From: Ustilago trichophora
Lineage: Eukaryota; Basidiomycota; Ustilaginomycetes; Ustilaginales; Ustilaginaceae
Length of the DNA: 64,000 nt
Direction of reading: 5' to 3'
Assembly: GCA_900323505.1 (NCBI GenBank)
Contig: OOIN01000015.1
Coordinates: forward strand, 496,001-560,000
Shown: piece after piece, positions 20,605 through 30,744 of the stretch
Layout of the letters: each line of letters starts with the position of its first letter
Numbering within the stretch: position 1 is the stretch's first letter
Position numbers and translations under genes: made by a program
Notes under the pieces: generated by a model
Database searches by the model: none
Told to the model about the DNA's origin: nothing
What the model saw: only the letters and a program-made list of their open reading frames with translations

Positions 20605-21279
20605 ATGCCTCTGCATCTGGCTCAACACAAGTCCTACCATCCTTACAACAAAATCAATCGAGACCGCGTCCAACGAGATCAACAACAAACAGCACATCAA
20701 GAGGCGCAACAGCGTCACGCTTCATTTGCACATCGTGATCAAGTACGTTTGCGAGCTCTCCGGTCTCGTCGCAACCACTCCGAGATCGACCCGCCCACGA
20801 GTGACCAGCCCCCTTTCGCACCCACTGCTGGTCCTACCCATTTGAAAGCTCGATCAGGTCACTCTCTTCTTCGACCGCAAGACGAGCTCAAGCCCTGGTA
20901 TGCAGACCCACAGCTGCGAAACGGATCAGAGACCAGCAAGACGGATGAACAGCGTCTCCAAGACGCTTACAAGGACTCTACCTTAAAGTCTTCCAACGAC
21001 CCACTCAAAGCTATGGAAAGCTTCTTGGCTCAACGTAAAGCTGCCAAAAATTCGTCCCAGTCCGACTCTTCAGCTTCTAGCAGAGCCATTTACCAAGACT
21101 CGTCCGACCGATACGAGCCAGAAGCTGTCCAAGCAGCAAAGCTCCTTCGTAGAAAGCGCTCGCATCGTGGGCGCTCTTCTACTGTCCTACAGACCACTTC
21201 ACGCAGCTCAAACAGGCATCACTCATCTCGCACACTATCCAAAGATGAAGACCGAAACAGACGAACACGTCATCGTTGA
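20605..21279 (+). CDS. LENG1/Cir_N-like splicing-associated protein
   Basis: 224 aa from the first ATG at 20605. The N-terminus (QHKSYHPYNKINRDRVQRDQ) matches the Cir_N type found in LENG1, CIR and Cwc25 proteins, where K-S-W/Y-H-x-x-N-x-x-N-x-x-R-V-x-x-D-E is followed by a charged helix rich in A/Q/R. Two further LENG1-like elements follow: KPWYADP (about 95) and a DPLKAMESFLAQRK box (about 132). LENG1-like proteins are nuclear and associated with the spliceosome in other eukaryotes. The C-terminus is RS-rich and very basic (DRNRRTRHR), as in many splicing factors. The last 35 nt overlap the FAN1 coding region in another frame. Family assignment is by motif order, moderately certain. Confidence 0.75.
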   Translation: MPLHLAQHKSYHPYNKINRDRVQRDQQQTAHQEAQQRHASFAHRDQVRLRALRSRRNHSEIDPPTSDQPPFAPTAGPTHLKARSGHSLLRPQDELKPWYADPQLRNGSETSKTDEQRLQDAYKDSTLKSSNDPLKAMESFLAQRKAAKNSSQSDSSASSRAIYQDSSDRYEPEAVQAAKLLRRKRSHRGRSSTVLQTTSRSSNRHHSSRTLSKDEDRNRRTRHR

Positions 21280-24085
21280 CAACGATCAGAAGGATGATAC
21301 ACAGCTACCTTCAACATCTCAACCCCAGCCCACCGGCTATCGTCCAGGCTCTCGCTCCTCCATGTACCCGGAGCTCTTCCAGCAGATGGTCTGTGCAGTG
21401 CTCGAGTCCGAGTCATATCTCTTCTCCAATGCCGAGCTTGACCTTCTCTCTGCATTCTTCATGCTTTCGTATCCTGCGCGCTATCTCTTTGTTCGTCTTC
21501 TGCAGCGCAAAAAGGATACGTGGTACCGGCTCGACCGCCTAGAGTCCTATCGCTCCGAGGTGCAGGACCTCAAAGCTGCCACCGAGGAGTTGGCAAGACA
21601 AGTCTCTTCACCGCCCTCTGACGCGCCCAAGGTTGAGACTGCCAGAGTCGACGAGGAAGAGCGACGAAAGCAAGCACTCGACACCGACAAAGAGAATGCA
21701 ACCCTGACGCTGCCCAGCCTGCAGCGTGAGCTCAAATTGGACGAAGAAACGGGCCTACCTCGTGTCCCCACATATCGTCACAAACAACCCTTGGCAGAAT
21801 CATCAATACCAGCAAACAACGCTCTCATTACCATTATCAAGCTTCAACCCGAATCCAAAGAACCGATACTCGATCGATTCGTCATGACAGATCGCGACAT
21901 GAAAGGCGGCATAGCCGAGTCACTTTCATTGCTCACCATCGAAGAGCTCAAAGTTATCGCCAAAAACATGGGTATCGCAAAGATCGGCACCACCCGTGCC
22001 CAAATCCTATCCGCGCTCTCGGCAACCAAGTCCCAATCGATGCTTTTCAAGAGCCCTACCAAGCAGAAAACCGGTTCTTCGAACGGTAGCAACAGTCCAA
22101 CCAAACAGCTCACGCTCAACTTTGGGTCTTCAAAGACGGGAAAGCCTCAAGCGTCTAGGCTCAAGGACGAGCTTTCGGCTGCTCTCGGTGGCGGCTGCGT
22201 TCAGGTCTTACCTGCTGTCCGGTCTCTCGTGGATCGTGTTGCACTTGTCTACTACCGCGGCAATCTGCTAGGTAGCGCAGCGCTGACCACCGCCATTCTC
22301 TCACGTTCCCGCATCCGCAACTATCCTCGATACACCTACAAACGAACCAGCTTCCTCTTCCCTTCCCGAGACCATCTTATTGCCTTTGAGCGCGCCCTCG
22401 GCGTCGAAGCCGAAATGGAGTATCTCATTCAATTCGGCAAGAGCGAGACAGATTTTCAAGCAGCGCTGACGCTCTTTGATTCCGTCTGGGACGAATGGAA
22501 GTCGTGCGTTGCCGAATGCGTATCTGCTCATCCAGAGGGGATAGATACGATGGTTTATCACCGAATGCGTTTTCATCCTGGTTGGGTGTTGACGAGGGTT
22601 GCGTATAAGGGTGCGACGGTGTTGGCGAGGTTCAAGTTGAGGGAGCGAGAGAAGGAGGTGTTGCAGGCGCTGTTGGATCAGAGGGTTTTCAGGAGGGGAA
22701 GGAGGGGGGATTGGTATGATCGATTGGCGTTGATAACGGCGCTTTATTCGGAGGATCAGAGGAAAGGGAAAAGGGAAGCCCTTCAAATCAGCGTCAAAGG
22801 TATGCAGGATCCAGATACCCATCTTATCTACCACGACACGCTGCAAAGGAGAATTGCGAGATTGGAGTCGCAACTTCGCATCCCCAGGTCTGAACAGCAC
22901 GATTTCTCTTACACCAAGCTGAAAAAGACGTCAGAGGTCGTGTTCAAGGGAATAAGGCTCGATTCGATGATAGAGACAGATACCAGGACGAACCAGCCCA
23001 TGACGGCGATGTCGAGATTTTTGCAGACGGGGAACTCGCCTCCGACCTCGCCGGATGAAGGTCGGTCCAAGGGGAGCATTTCTCCGGGGAGCAGCAGGCC
23101 TAGTTCGCGCAATGGAAGCCCGACTAAAGCTATGCCGCCAACGAAGCGCAACTCGACAGGATTCGAGATCCGCAAGCCTCTATTCAAACGAGTTAAGATC
23201 GAGTCGTTCTCGGAATCCTCTATCAAGAATGATCCTGATTCTCCTTCGTTCAAGCTTTCTCCCAAAGTTGAGTCAGAAGAAGAATCCGCAATCGAAGGCC
23301 ATCAGAAGTCAATCTCTGACGCAGGGGTGAAAAAAGAAGACCTCGACGACATCTCCTGGGACGACATCACCGCGCCCGCACCCGACCCCACCACCCTATC
23401 CATCATGACTGCTGGCGAAGCCGCCCTGATCTCTACCACCACTTCTTCCCCTCGTCGATCTATGCGTAGCGTATGGCGAGGGCTTGATGGACAACCGTGT
23501 CACGTCGAGCAGCTCTGCCTTCAGCACTATGCTCTTCAAAACTTCAAAGGGTATCACTGTGAAGGCAAGCTTCTCACCATGATCTTTGTTCTGGTGATGT
23601 GGGATGTGATTTTCGCCCCGGACATCCCGGGATCCTTTGAAACACCTTACCAGAGTGCACCGTTGGATATGGGATCTGACAGCTTCGCCATCGTACGTAG
23701 CGGCGAGATTCGCGAGCGACTCAATCGCATCGAAACCTCGGGTGGATTAGATCTGATCGCAGAGGTAGACGATCGGGAGAGACCCAACAAGACGTGGGCT
23801 GTCGGATGCAGATGGGATCTGTTTAGCAAGCAGGATTTGTTGGAGGTCGCAGAGTGTCTCGGTGGACACTCGATCAGTGTCGTGTGTCAAATGTTGGTCG
23901 AGGAGTGGGATCACTGCAGTAGTGGGATGCCCGATTTGGTGATTTGGAGGATGGACGATAAGGTGGTGCGGTTTGTAGAGGTCAAGGGACCGGGTGATAG
24001 GTTGAGTGAGACGCAAAAGGTTTGGATTGATGTATTGTTGCGAGCCGGGGTTGAGGTTCAGGTTGGGATTGTAAGCGAGGGGTAG
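21245..24085 (+). CDS. FAN1: FAN1 structure-specific nuclease (VRR-NUC)
   Basis: 946 aa from the ATG at 21245; an alternative start at 21362 (MYPELF) would avoid overlap with the upstream gene. Residues about 40-90 (MVCAVLESESYLFSNAE, then YPARYLFVRLLQRKKDTW) match the start of the conserved FAN1 core and its SAP-like DNA-binding region. The middle carries the TPR-like helices with a disordered insert at about 590-700. The C-terminal VRR-NUC nuclease has Glu in HCEGKLL, Asp897 in PDLVIW, and Glu912 and Lys914 in FVEVKGPGD, the PD-(D/E)XK metal-binding set, all intact. FAN1 cuts branched DNA and flaps and acts in interstrand crosslink repair. No N-terminal UBZ zinc finger is present, as usual in fungi. 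Single exon. Confidence 0.93.
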   Translation: MKTETDEHVIVDNDQKDDTQLPSTSQPQPTGYRPGSRSSMYPELFQQMVCAVLESESYLFSNAELDLLSAFFMLSYPARYLFVRLLQRKKDTWYRLDRLESYRSEVQDLKAATEELARQVSSPPSDAPKVETARVDEEERRKQALDTDKENATLTLPSLQRELKLDEETGLPRVPTYRHKQPLAESSIPANNALITIIKLQPESKEPILDRFVMTDRDMKGGIAESLSLLTIEELKVIAKNMGIAKIGTTRAQILSALSATKSQSMLFKSPTKQKTGSSNGSNSPTKQLTLNFGSSKTGKPQASRLKDELSAALGGGCVQVLPAVRSLVDRVALVYYRGNLLGSAALTTAILSRSRIRNYPRYTYKRTSFLFPSRDHLIAFERALGVEAEMEYLIQFGKSETDFQAALTLFDSVWDEWKSCVAECVSAHPEGIDTMVYHRMRFHPGWVLTRVAYKGATVLARFKLREREKEVLQALLDQRVFRRGRRGDWYDRLALITALYSEDQRKGKREALQISVKGMQDPDTHLIYHDTLQRRIARLESQLRIPRSEQHDFSYTKLKKTSEVVFKGIRLDSMIETDTRTNQPMTAMSRFLQTGNSPPTSPDEGRSKGSISPGSSRPSSRNGSPTKAMPPTKRNSTGFEIRKPLFKRVKIESFSESSIKNDPDSPSFKLSPKVESEEESAIEGHQKSISDAGVKKEDLDDISWDDITAPAPDPTTLSIMTAGEAALISTTTSSPRRSMRSVWRGLDGQPCHVEQLCLQHYALQNFKGYHCEGKLLTMIFVLVMWDVIFAPDIPGSFETPYQSAPLDMGSDSFAIVRSGEIRERLNRIETSGGLDLIAEVDDRERPNKTWAVGCRWDLFSKQDLLEVAECLGGHSISVVCQMLVEEWDHCSSGMPDLVIWRMDDKVVRFVEVKGPGDRLSETQKVWIDVLLRAGVEVQVGIVSEG

Positions 24086-24098
24086 AGAGAGAGAGAGG
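24084..24098. repeat. (GA)n microsatellite at the FAN1 3' end
   Basis: Alternating GA begins at the FAN1 stop codon; a second GA run lies at about 24172-24186. These fill the 150-nt convergent gap between FAN1 and DPB4. Confidence 0.8.
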
Positions 24099-24235
24099 GG
24101 GGCAATGTCCAAACGTGAGATTCATGTGATTGTGTGGATGCGTGAAGGACTGTGAACACGAATTGATGCTGAGAGAGAGAGAGAGAGTTGCACATGAGTG
24201 AGTGAAGGGTATGAGCTGGAGAAAAGGTCCAAGAT

Positions 24236-24994
24236 TTAGTCTTCATCCATGAGTTGATCCTCTCCTTCATCCTCTTCCTCTTCATCGTCATCGTGCTGGT
24301 TGCCATTTTGAAGGCTCTTTCTCAACAAACTTTCATCTCCCGCTTCCCCCTCATCCTCACCATCTGGCATTACCGAATCGTCTCCCTCCTCTCCATCCTC
24401 AGCACCGTCAAATCTCGATACGTCGGCATCGCCATCCTCAACCTCTCGATCCTTTGGCCCCGATGATGTCCCTTTTGTCCCCACCCCTGCAGCTTTTTCA
24501 CTCTTCTTCCTCGCCGCATTCTCCCTATACGCCCTCAATTGATCCTTCAACTCCCTCAACACCTCTCCATCTCCGCTGTCCAACTCTACTTCTTTCACCG
24601 CCTCCAACACATGCTGTGCCGAGATAATCTTTCCTCCCTTCCCAGCAACCCTCTCATGAGCAGCAGCGCTCAGATAGCTGATGAACACCGTCGCGCTCTT
24701 TACCAGCGCCTGTTGAACTTCTTTACGCAGCTGTACAGAGTCGGGAATGTCGCTCTTGGCAAGTTTGACAATGTTGGTTCGAGGGAGATCGAAAGCTTCG
24801 ATGCCCTTTTGGGCGGTTTCTTGCTGTTTCAGGACAGATTTGGCGGCTGGAGGGATGATGAGGGCCGGGTTGGAGGAGGATGACTCGGAATCGGCGCCAG
24901 AGGGAGTGCCGACAGACTTTCGTGGGCCACCTTTGGCGGCTGGTGTCGAAGGCGCCGATGCGGCTGATGCTCCGCCTGTCGACTTTCGTGGCAT
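24236..24994 (-). CDS. DPB4: DNA polymerase epsilon subunit Dpb4-like histone-fold protein
   Basis: 252 aa, single exon, ATG at 24994. A Ser/Ala/Gly-rich N-terminus precedes a histone fold at about 68-138: FDLPRTNIVKLAKSDIPDS, then a helix with ATVFISYLSAAAHE and KIISAQHVLEAVKEVE. This matches Dpb4/POLE3 (CHRAC17), which pairs with Dpb3/POLE4 in DNA polymerase epsilon and with ACF-type remodellers. It fits less well with NF-YB, which has a more conserved MPIANV opening. The C-terminal 110 residues are strongly acidic (Asp/Glu runs ending DDDEEEEDEGEDQLMDED), as in many Dpb4 proteins. Expected location: nucleus, in replication and chromatin assembly. It lies tail-to-tail with FAN1. Confidence 0.88.
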   Translation of the reverse strand: MPRKSTGGASAASAPSTPAAKGGPRKSVGTPSGADSESSSSNPALIIPPAAKSVLKQQETAQKGIEAFDLPRTNIVKLAKSDIPDSVQLRKEVQQALVKSATVFISYLSAAAHERVAGKGGKIISAQHVLEAVKEVELDSGDGEVLRELKDQLRAYRENAARKKSEKAAGVGTKGTSSGPKDREVEDGDADVSRFDGAEDGEEGDDSVMPDGEDEGEAGDESLLRKSLQNGNQHDDDEEEEDEGEDQLMDED

Positions 24995-26055
24995 TTTTGA
25001 ACAAAACAGATCTGTTCACTATCAGATGCAGGCGACCAAATGGGAGCCCTCTTGACGGTTGATTCAAGGAAGGTAGAGTTGATCAGTAGGATGTAAGATG
25101 AAGAAGTTTTCCCGTCTTGATGGGGAAGCGTTTGCAATGTAGACGAAGAGAGACGTGGTATAGAGATCTAGTTTTGCTTCCTGGTGAAAGCGCCTTCGAC
25201 AGTCTTTGTGGAACTGGTGGACCGAGTAGTGGTGAAGATGCTGGTGAAGAAGCTTCAAGAGTCTGAGATGGAGTTGAGAAATTTCTGGATCGAGAAGCAA
25301 CACTTTTTGGAGGCGCAAGAGACCTGGACTTTACGCGACCCGCGCGACTTTTGACGCGCGCTTTTTCCACGATTGTTAGACCGGACACGTTATCTGAACT
25401 CAAAAGATAGACACATACACTCTTCATGCTGGTTAGGGATGCAAGAGAGTGAGGGAGGAAGATGATGGATTAAGAATGTTGGCCCGGGCCTACGGCGAGT
25501 ATCAGTCGCTGTAGAGCCACGAGTTGCGGTGGAGAAAGGACATGGGAGAAGCTGGGAGCGGAAGGAGGGATACATGAAAATGAGATTGGAGGGACTAGTG
25601 TGAAAAGCGCCAAGGTATGTGACACAGATGTCCGCTAAACCTTATCGGGCTTGAAGGAGCTGTGCCGAGCACACATAAGGGTTGACTTGGGTCATGGCCG
25701 TGCCATGACTGGCATCGTAGATAGTGCGGTTCGATGGCACTATTGGAGCGTCGGCTTCGTGTGGGCGCCCTCTTGCCCTCGTTCTGCTGAACAAGGAGCA
25801 GGCAGACCCCGAGACGTGAAAACTTGTTGATGCGTAAGTATAGAAGTGAGTTGAAGCGTTGCGCAAAGGCAGCGTCCGGTGAAGGGCGGAATGCGGGCAA
25901 TGCGTTACAGCTGCTGAACGAAACGCGCGCGTTGTTGATACAAGCTGAAAGCTTGAAATGATCGCAATGAAGCTTGCAAAGAGCTCGCGTAGGAGCCGAA
26001 GGGGGATCCTAAGAGAAACACGATGGTACTAGTACAAAAAGACATGCGATGCGAA

Positions 26056-26091
<36 letters not shown>

Positions 26092-26474
26092 ACAGCCACC
26101 CAGTGGCACGACGGAAACAAGCGGCAGGAGCCAGGGCGAAAACGGATGATTGCTCGTAAAAAAAGAGCATCAGGGAGAGGAAGGGTGGCTTCGGAGGGAA
26201 AAAGAGAGAAAAAGAAACAGTGACAAGTGCTAGCGTAGCTTGTAGAGAGCAAGACGGCGCTAGCTCCTTGCGGCCAGGGCGCTTCAGAATTTGACGCGCT
26301 GGCCTGTCGAGAGAAGGTTCCGATGGGAAAAGTGGGGAATGGATTCCTGAGCAAAGGGAGGAGGTGCCAATTTAGGACACGGCGCACGTTGTTGTTGCGA
26401 GTCAGATTTGACACAGAGAGTAGCTTTGAGGCTATTTGACGTCGAATCTGCACGGTTGATATCACTGAACGCTC
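24995..26474. other. Intergenic region upstream of DPB4
   Basis: 1.48 kb between two minus-strand genes. It holds the DPB4 promoter and the downstream region of the Edc1-like gene. A (GA)14 microsatellite is at 26060-26088. No supported coding frame. Confidence 0.5.
26060..26088. repeat. (GA)14 microsatellite
   Basis: An uninterrupted GA dinucleotide repeat of about 29 nt. Confidence 0.9.
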
Positions 26475-27995
26475 TCAGCCAAGTCGAGCACCTCCGAGCA
26501 TGCGAGCGAGGAGACTTTCGACGGTAGCGCCGGGCTGGATACTGGGCTTGGGAACCGGCGATTCGGCCGCAGCGATGTTGTGAGATGGCACGGCTGCGGG
26601 CGCAGGAGCCTTGGAAGGAGTCGACGCCATCTCGGCTGGAGCGGTCGTGCTGCGCACGCCACGAGTGAGCTCCGCCTCATCATCACTGGCGCCCGAGTCT
26701 CCGCTGCTGCCGGCTGCGAGCGACGAGGGACGCATGGAACCACGTTCAAGCTCGGAGCTGTTCTTGCTGAGACGGTTTGAAAACTTGGGAGCGGGAAGAC
26801 TAGCAGGCGAGGGCGAGTTGTGGAAGTTGGGGCCGGCATAAGCGATGGCAGCTGCAACAGCGGGATGCTGTTGATTGCCGTTGTGAGCCTTCTTGACGGG
26901 CGTAGACGGCGCGATGTGGATGGGAGCACCGTGAGAAGGGTACTGAGTGTGCAAGTTGGTGGCGTTGTTGCGTTGGGACTGCGCGGACTTGGACTTGATC
27001 ATGCCGTCCGCCTTTGCGGCCTCGAAGAGGTCATCAATGTGGAGCGGCACATCGTTTCCGCGGCCCTTGTTTGCGCCCTTGCCATTCTTTTGGCCTGCCG
27101 AACCAAAGCTGCCAGCCCTGGGCCTCCTCTTGCCACCTCTGCCCTGTGAATGGCCATTAACCTGTGCAGAGCCGTCGTCAGCCCCAAAGGTCTCGACATC
27201 GCGTGCATCGGCAAAGACGTCATAGTGAGGACCGCTGCGTTTCTTGGCTCCAAGGAGTTCTTGTTGCCAAGTGAGAGCAGGCGAATCACGGCCATCTTGA
27301 ACTTTTTGGGGATGGGCGAGATTGCCGTCGTGCTTGGTGGCCGAGGCGTGCTGGTTCGCCTTCTTGTTTCGCCTGGAGCTGTTGCCGTTGTGGGAGAGAT
27401 CGACGTTGGACTTGGAGGCGTTTTTGAACATCTCCTGCTGCCAGGTCAGTCCGGACGACTGCTCGATTGCGTGAATTTCGGGCTGCTTATCCTGGACGGA
27501 TCGTTGAACATGGGTGAGAGGGGCGGAAGGAGCCGATTTGGAGAGGAGCATCTCGGATGTGTCGGCTTTGGGCGACGACTTGGACTTCTTGGACCGAGAC
27601 GTCTTGATGGGAGTAGCAGACCCTTCGTTGGTTGCAAACTTGGTCTCCTTGGCCTTCTTGGATTTCGAGGCAGGCTGCTTAGATGCCTGCATTTCCTCGG
27701 ACATGGGCTTGGTCAGAGTGAGAAGGCCAGGGACGTTGACGGGCTTGTCGTTGGGGTTTGAAGCCTCAGCATGCTGCTGAGCCTTGGCAGCCTTCTTTGC
27801 TGCTGACGCCTTCTTTCCAGACACGCCATTGGCAACATTGGTAGCAGCTTTCGCGGCGAGCTTGTCGGTCTTTGCCTGTGTGGAAGGCGAAGCTACAGCG
27901 GGAGCATTGGTATGGGACGAGTTGCGAGAGCTTGGTCTTGAATGGACCGAAGGCGCAGTGGAATGCGCGTGTGATGGCCTCATGGCAGCAATCAT
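26475..27995 (-). CDS. Edc1/PNRC-motif protein, candidate decapping activator
   Basis: 506 aa, single exon, largely disordered and rich in Ser, Ala, Lys and Asn. Three short motifs stand out. LTWQQE occurs twice, at 183-188 and 241-246. A proline-rich block, AGPNFHNSPSPASLPAPKF, lies at 387-405. The last has the arrangement (AGPxFHxSPxPxxLPxPxF) of the PNRC/Edc1 family, in which the LPxP core binds the EVH1 domain of Dcp1 and an adjacent element activates Dcp2. In fungi of this family a TWQQE/LQQELY-type element often precedes the proline block. Expected role: enhancer of mRNA decapping in cytoplasmic P-bodies. The C-terminus (VESLLARMLGGARLG) is a possible short amphipathic helix. Gene confident; function moderate. 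Confidence 0.72.
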   Translation of the reverse strand: MIAAMRPSHAHSTAPSVHSRPSSRNSSHTNAPAVASPSTQAKTDKLAAKAATNVANGVSGKKASAAKKAAKAQQHAEASNPNDKPVNVPGLLTLTKPMSEEMQASKQPASKSKKAKETKFATNEGSATPIKTSRSKKSKSSPKADTSEMLLSKSAPSAPLTHVQRSVQDKQPEIHAIEQSSGLTWQQEMFKNASKSNVDLSHNGNSSRRNKKANQHASATKHDGNLAHPQKVQDGRDSPALTWQQELLGAKKRSGPHYDVFADARDVETFGADDGSAQVNGHSQGRGGKRRPRAGSFGSAGQKNGKGANKGRGNDVPLHIDDLFEAAKADGMIKSKSAQSQRNNATNLHTQYPSHGAPIHIAPSTPVKKAHNGNQQHPAVAAAIAYAGPNFHNSPSPASLPAPKFSNRLSKNSSELERGSMRPSSLAAGSSGDSGASDDEAELTRGVRSTTAPAEMASTPSKAPAPAAVPSHNIAAAESPVPKPSIQPGATVESLLARMLGGARLG

Positions 27996-29403
27996 GCTTA
28001 TGCTAGGGGAGGAGGACGGGGTGGACGAGGTTCAAGAGAGATGGGTCGAATGCGTTCGAGGCTGAGGTTGATTGTCTTGCGAAAGAACGGTTGCCTTTGT
28101 TGCCAATGGTGACCGTGCCGGGAAAGATGTGATTGGCTGATGAAACTAGTTGCAACGTTGTAATCGAGTTGGTAGAGGGTGTGGGCAGTAGCGCCGATGG
28201 CGTTATAGGAGGAGAGGTAGAGAGGATGCGGCGCTGGTAGAGAAATGGTTAAAACTGGATGTGCTACCTGCGCAAAATCGGGATGCTCGGATGAACGGTG
28301 ACCGTGATATGCGATGGAACGTGATGTCGAGATGTGAAGCTGAACAGTGTTACGTGCGTGTGTATATGAAGCGCAAGGTGAACTGGAAAGGCGCTATCTG
28401 CTACGAAGAGGAGGAAGAAGAATGAAGAGAAATGGAAAGAGCTAGCGGTATCAAGGGTGAAGTATAGATGATGGTTGAAAGGGATGATGGGTTGGATGAC
28501 TGAGGTCAACGGCTGCAGTTGAGGGAATCAACTTGACCCACACACAAGGCTTTGACTGCCGAGTTCCAGCTTTGGCCGCCGTTTCTCAGGTCGTCAGCTG
28601 CAGTGCGGGAAATCCGCTTGCTGAGTCTGCGAGACTCTCACAAAATGGCCTTGACTCGGACCTCGGGCGAGATTGCAGCACTTTGCCACTCACCGCGAAT
28701 TTCGATGGCCTTCGGTGTGTGAGATTTCGAGATTTCTGAAATGACAAAGGCTCTTCAGCAGTGACGCAGCCTAATTCCAAATTGCAGGCTCTCCACCGCT
28801 GATATTCTACACGCAGTCAAAGGGGCTTGACTTCATTTCCCGTACGAGAGTATCTGACCCAGAAAGCTTTGTTGTCGAAAGCTGTGCTGCATCAGAGAGC
28901 TCGACCACAGATTAGCGTATGCTTTTACCAAGGTTGACAATAGACATCTAATGAGCCATGGGCGAACAGAGCGTTTTGGCTTGATGAGGACCTGGCCAGG
29001 TCGAGTCGAGACATAGGAACGAAGTGCATCAATCTCATCGTCAGGCGGTGCACGTTCCCATGCATCATTCCAGGTGAAAGCGCATGTCAGTGTCACACTC
29101 TGTCCAAAATGCCCATTCACACCCTTGCGGTTCTCAGCTTGTCTCGTGGGACGCAAAGCGCACGCGAAACCGCTTCTGAATGTACTGCAAACATGCAAGA
29201 CTTGCTGGGACTCGGACAAGGATAATGTACAATGCGAAGGAAGCCCACAGCGGGCAGATGTGGACTCTAGATGAAAGAGACGATGAAGATGCTGCCGAAT
29301 CGACAGCGCGGTAGTGTGGTGCCAAAAGACCGACAAAGTCAATCCTCTGAGAGTGCAGTCAGCTTTGACATGGGCACCAGGCTGCAACTACTTGAAAATG
29401 TGA
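27996..29403. other. Intergenic region between the Edc1-like gene and RAD51
   Basis: 1.4 kb between two minus-strand genes: the promoter of the Edc1-like gene and the 3' region of RAD51. No repeat longer than about 12 nt and no supported coding frame. Confidence 0.5.
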
Positions 29404-30744
29404 TCAGTCGACCTGTGGAAAAGTGAACGAGAAGGCGCCCAAGAAGAGAACGAGACAAGAGGAAGCGAAAAGGTCAGTTTCCAACCCATGCTACCTGGTG
29501 GAGAGCATGCTTTCTGCGGTCCAGGCTGGAAAAGGAGACTTACGGGATCAATGATGCCCTCAGGACCGATAGAGAATACAGCATCCGCTTCGGGAAGGCA
29601 GGGCGAGTCGGCGATACGGCAGATACGCTGGTTTCCACGTCCCTTACGCAGCGAAAGTCGCGTCGTCGAAGCATGCGCCACGATGTTACCGCCGATGGGC
29701 TTCTTGGCGTCAGCCGTGAATGCAGTTGCTCCGTCCACCTGAGCCACAACCTGGTTCGTGATGACTACAGCAACTCCAAACTCGTCTGCCAAACGCATCA
29801 GACCTCTGAGGAACTTGGCAAGGTGCATCTGTCGAGCTGACAGCTCGCCTCGACCCGAGAAGTCGGTACGGTAAAGCGAGGTGAGCGAGTCGACGATCAA
29901 CAGCGAGAAGCGCGACTCGGCCATCATGGCAGAGGCCTGCATGAGGAGCTGCAGCTGGTGGTCTGCGTTGTATGCGCGGGCGTAGGCGACGTTGTCGAGC
30001 ACCTCTGGTCCGTTGAGACCGTAACGTTCGGCGACCGCCAAGAGACGCACTGGTCGGAAAGTGCCTTCGGTGTCGATGTAGAGGCACTTGCCCTCACCTC
30101 CACCCATGTCGACAGGCAGCTGACAGGTGACGGCAAGAGTATGGCAGAGCTGACTCTTGCCCGTCCTGAACTCTCCGTACAGCTCCGTGATACTTCCGGT
30201 CTCCATGCCACCGCCGAGAATCGCGTCGAGGTTTTTGGATCCCGTAGTGATGGAGATAAGTTCGTTCCTGCGTGCATGGAACTCGGTGGCGGTGGTGAAG
30301 CCCATGGGTACCAACTTGGCAGCTACGTGGTGGCAAAGAAGGATTGGATGACGAGGGAGGTCAATTATTTGTAGGAGATGCTAGCCATCAGGCTCTTCCC
30401 TAGACGCATCAAACTTACCTTCGGCAAGAATCTTGTCTGCCTTTGCCTCCGAGATTCCCTTGACGAGGAGGAGGTTCTTTTTGGGCGTGAATGCGATGCT
30501 TTCCACGGTGTTGTAGCCCGCCTCAGCCAACTTCTTGCAGTCGGAGCCCGAGATACCAAAGTCCTAAGATACCAGCAAGACAAGAAGTGTGATGTCGGAT
30601 CAGAGAGGTCAGCTTGCATTCCAACGCGTATGATGGGCTACCTGTTGCACGACTTACCTCGAGCTTGTTGACAGGAAGAGGCCCGAAAGCTTCGCCCATG
30701 TCGTCTTCGCCGAGCTGGGCAGGGTCTTGGACGCTTTGCGACAT
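29404..30744 (-). CDS. RAD51: Rad51 recombinase
   Basis: Four exons: 30744-30658, 30563-30419, 30322-29544 and 29412-29404. All three introns (94, 96 and 131 nt) begin GTAAGT and end TAG or CAG. They join into 339 aa, the length I remember for U. maydis Rad51. The N-terminal helix-hairpin-helix domain includes [16 protein letters not shown]. The ATPase core has Walker A GEFRTGKS, Walker B LLIVDS and the Rad51 signature [15 protein letters not shown]2 and the conserved [11 protein letters not shown] follow. The ATP-cap Asp is present in [13 protein letters not shown]; the neighbouring Tyr of human RAD51 is Ala here. The last exon encodes only Val-Asp-stop, giving the ending GIIDPVD. Expected role: ATP-dependent strand exchange in homologous recombination with Brh2/BRCA2-type mediators. 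Confidence 0.95.

Noticed and set aside
29388..29543. Rad51 reading through its last intron to a stop near 29388
   Set aside because: The added residues match no Rad51 C-terminus, and consensus splice sites give the expected short ending and total length.
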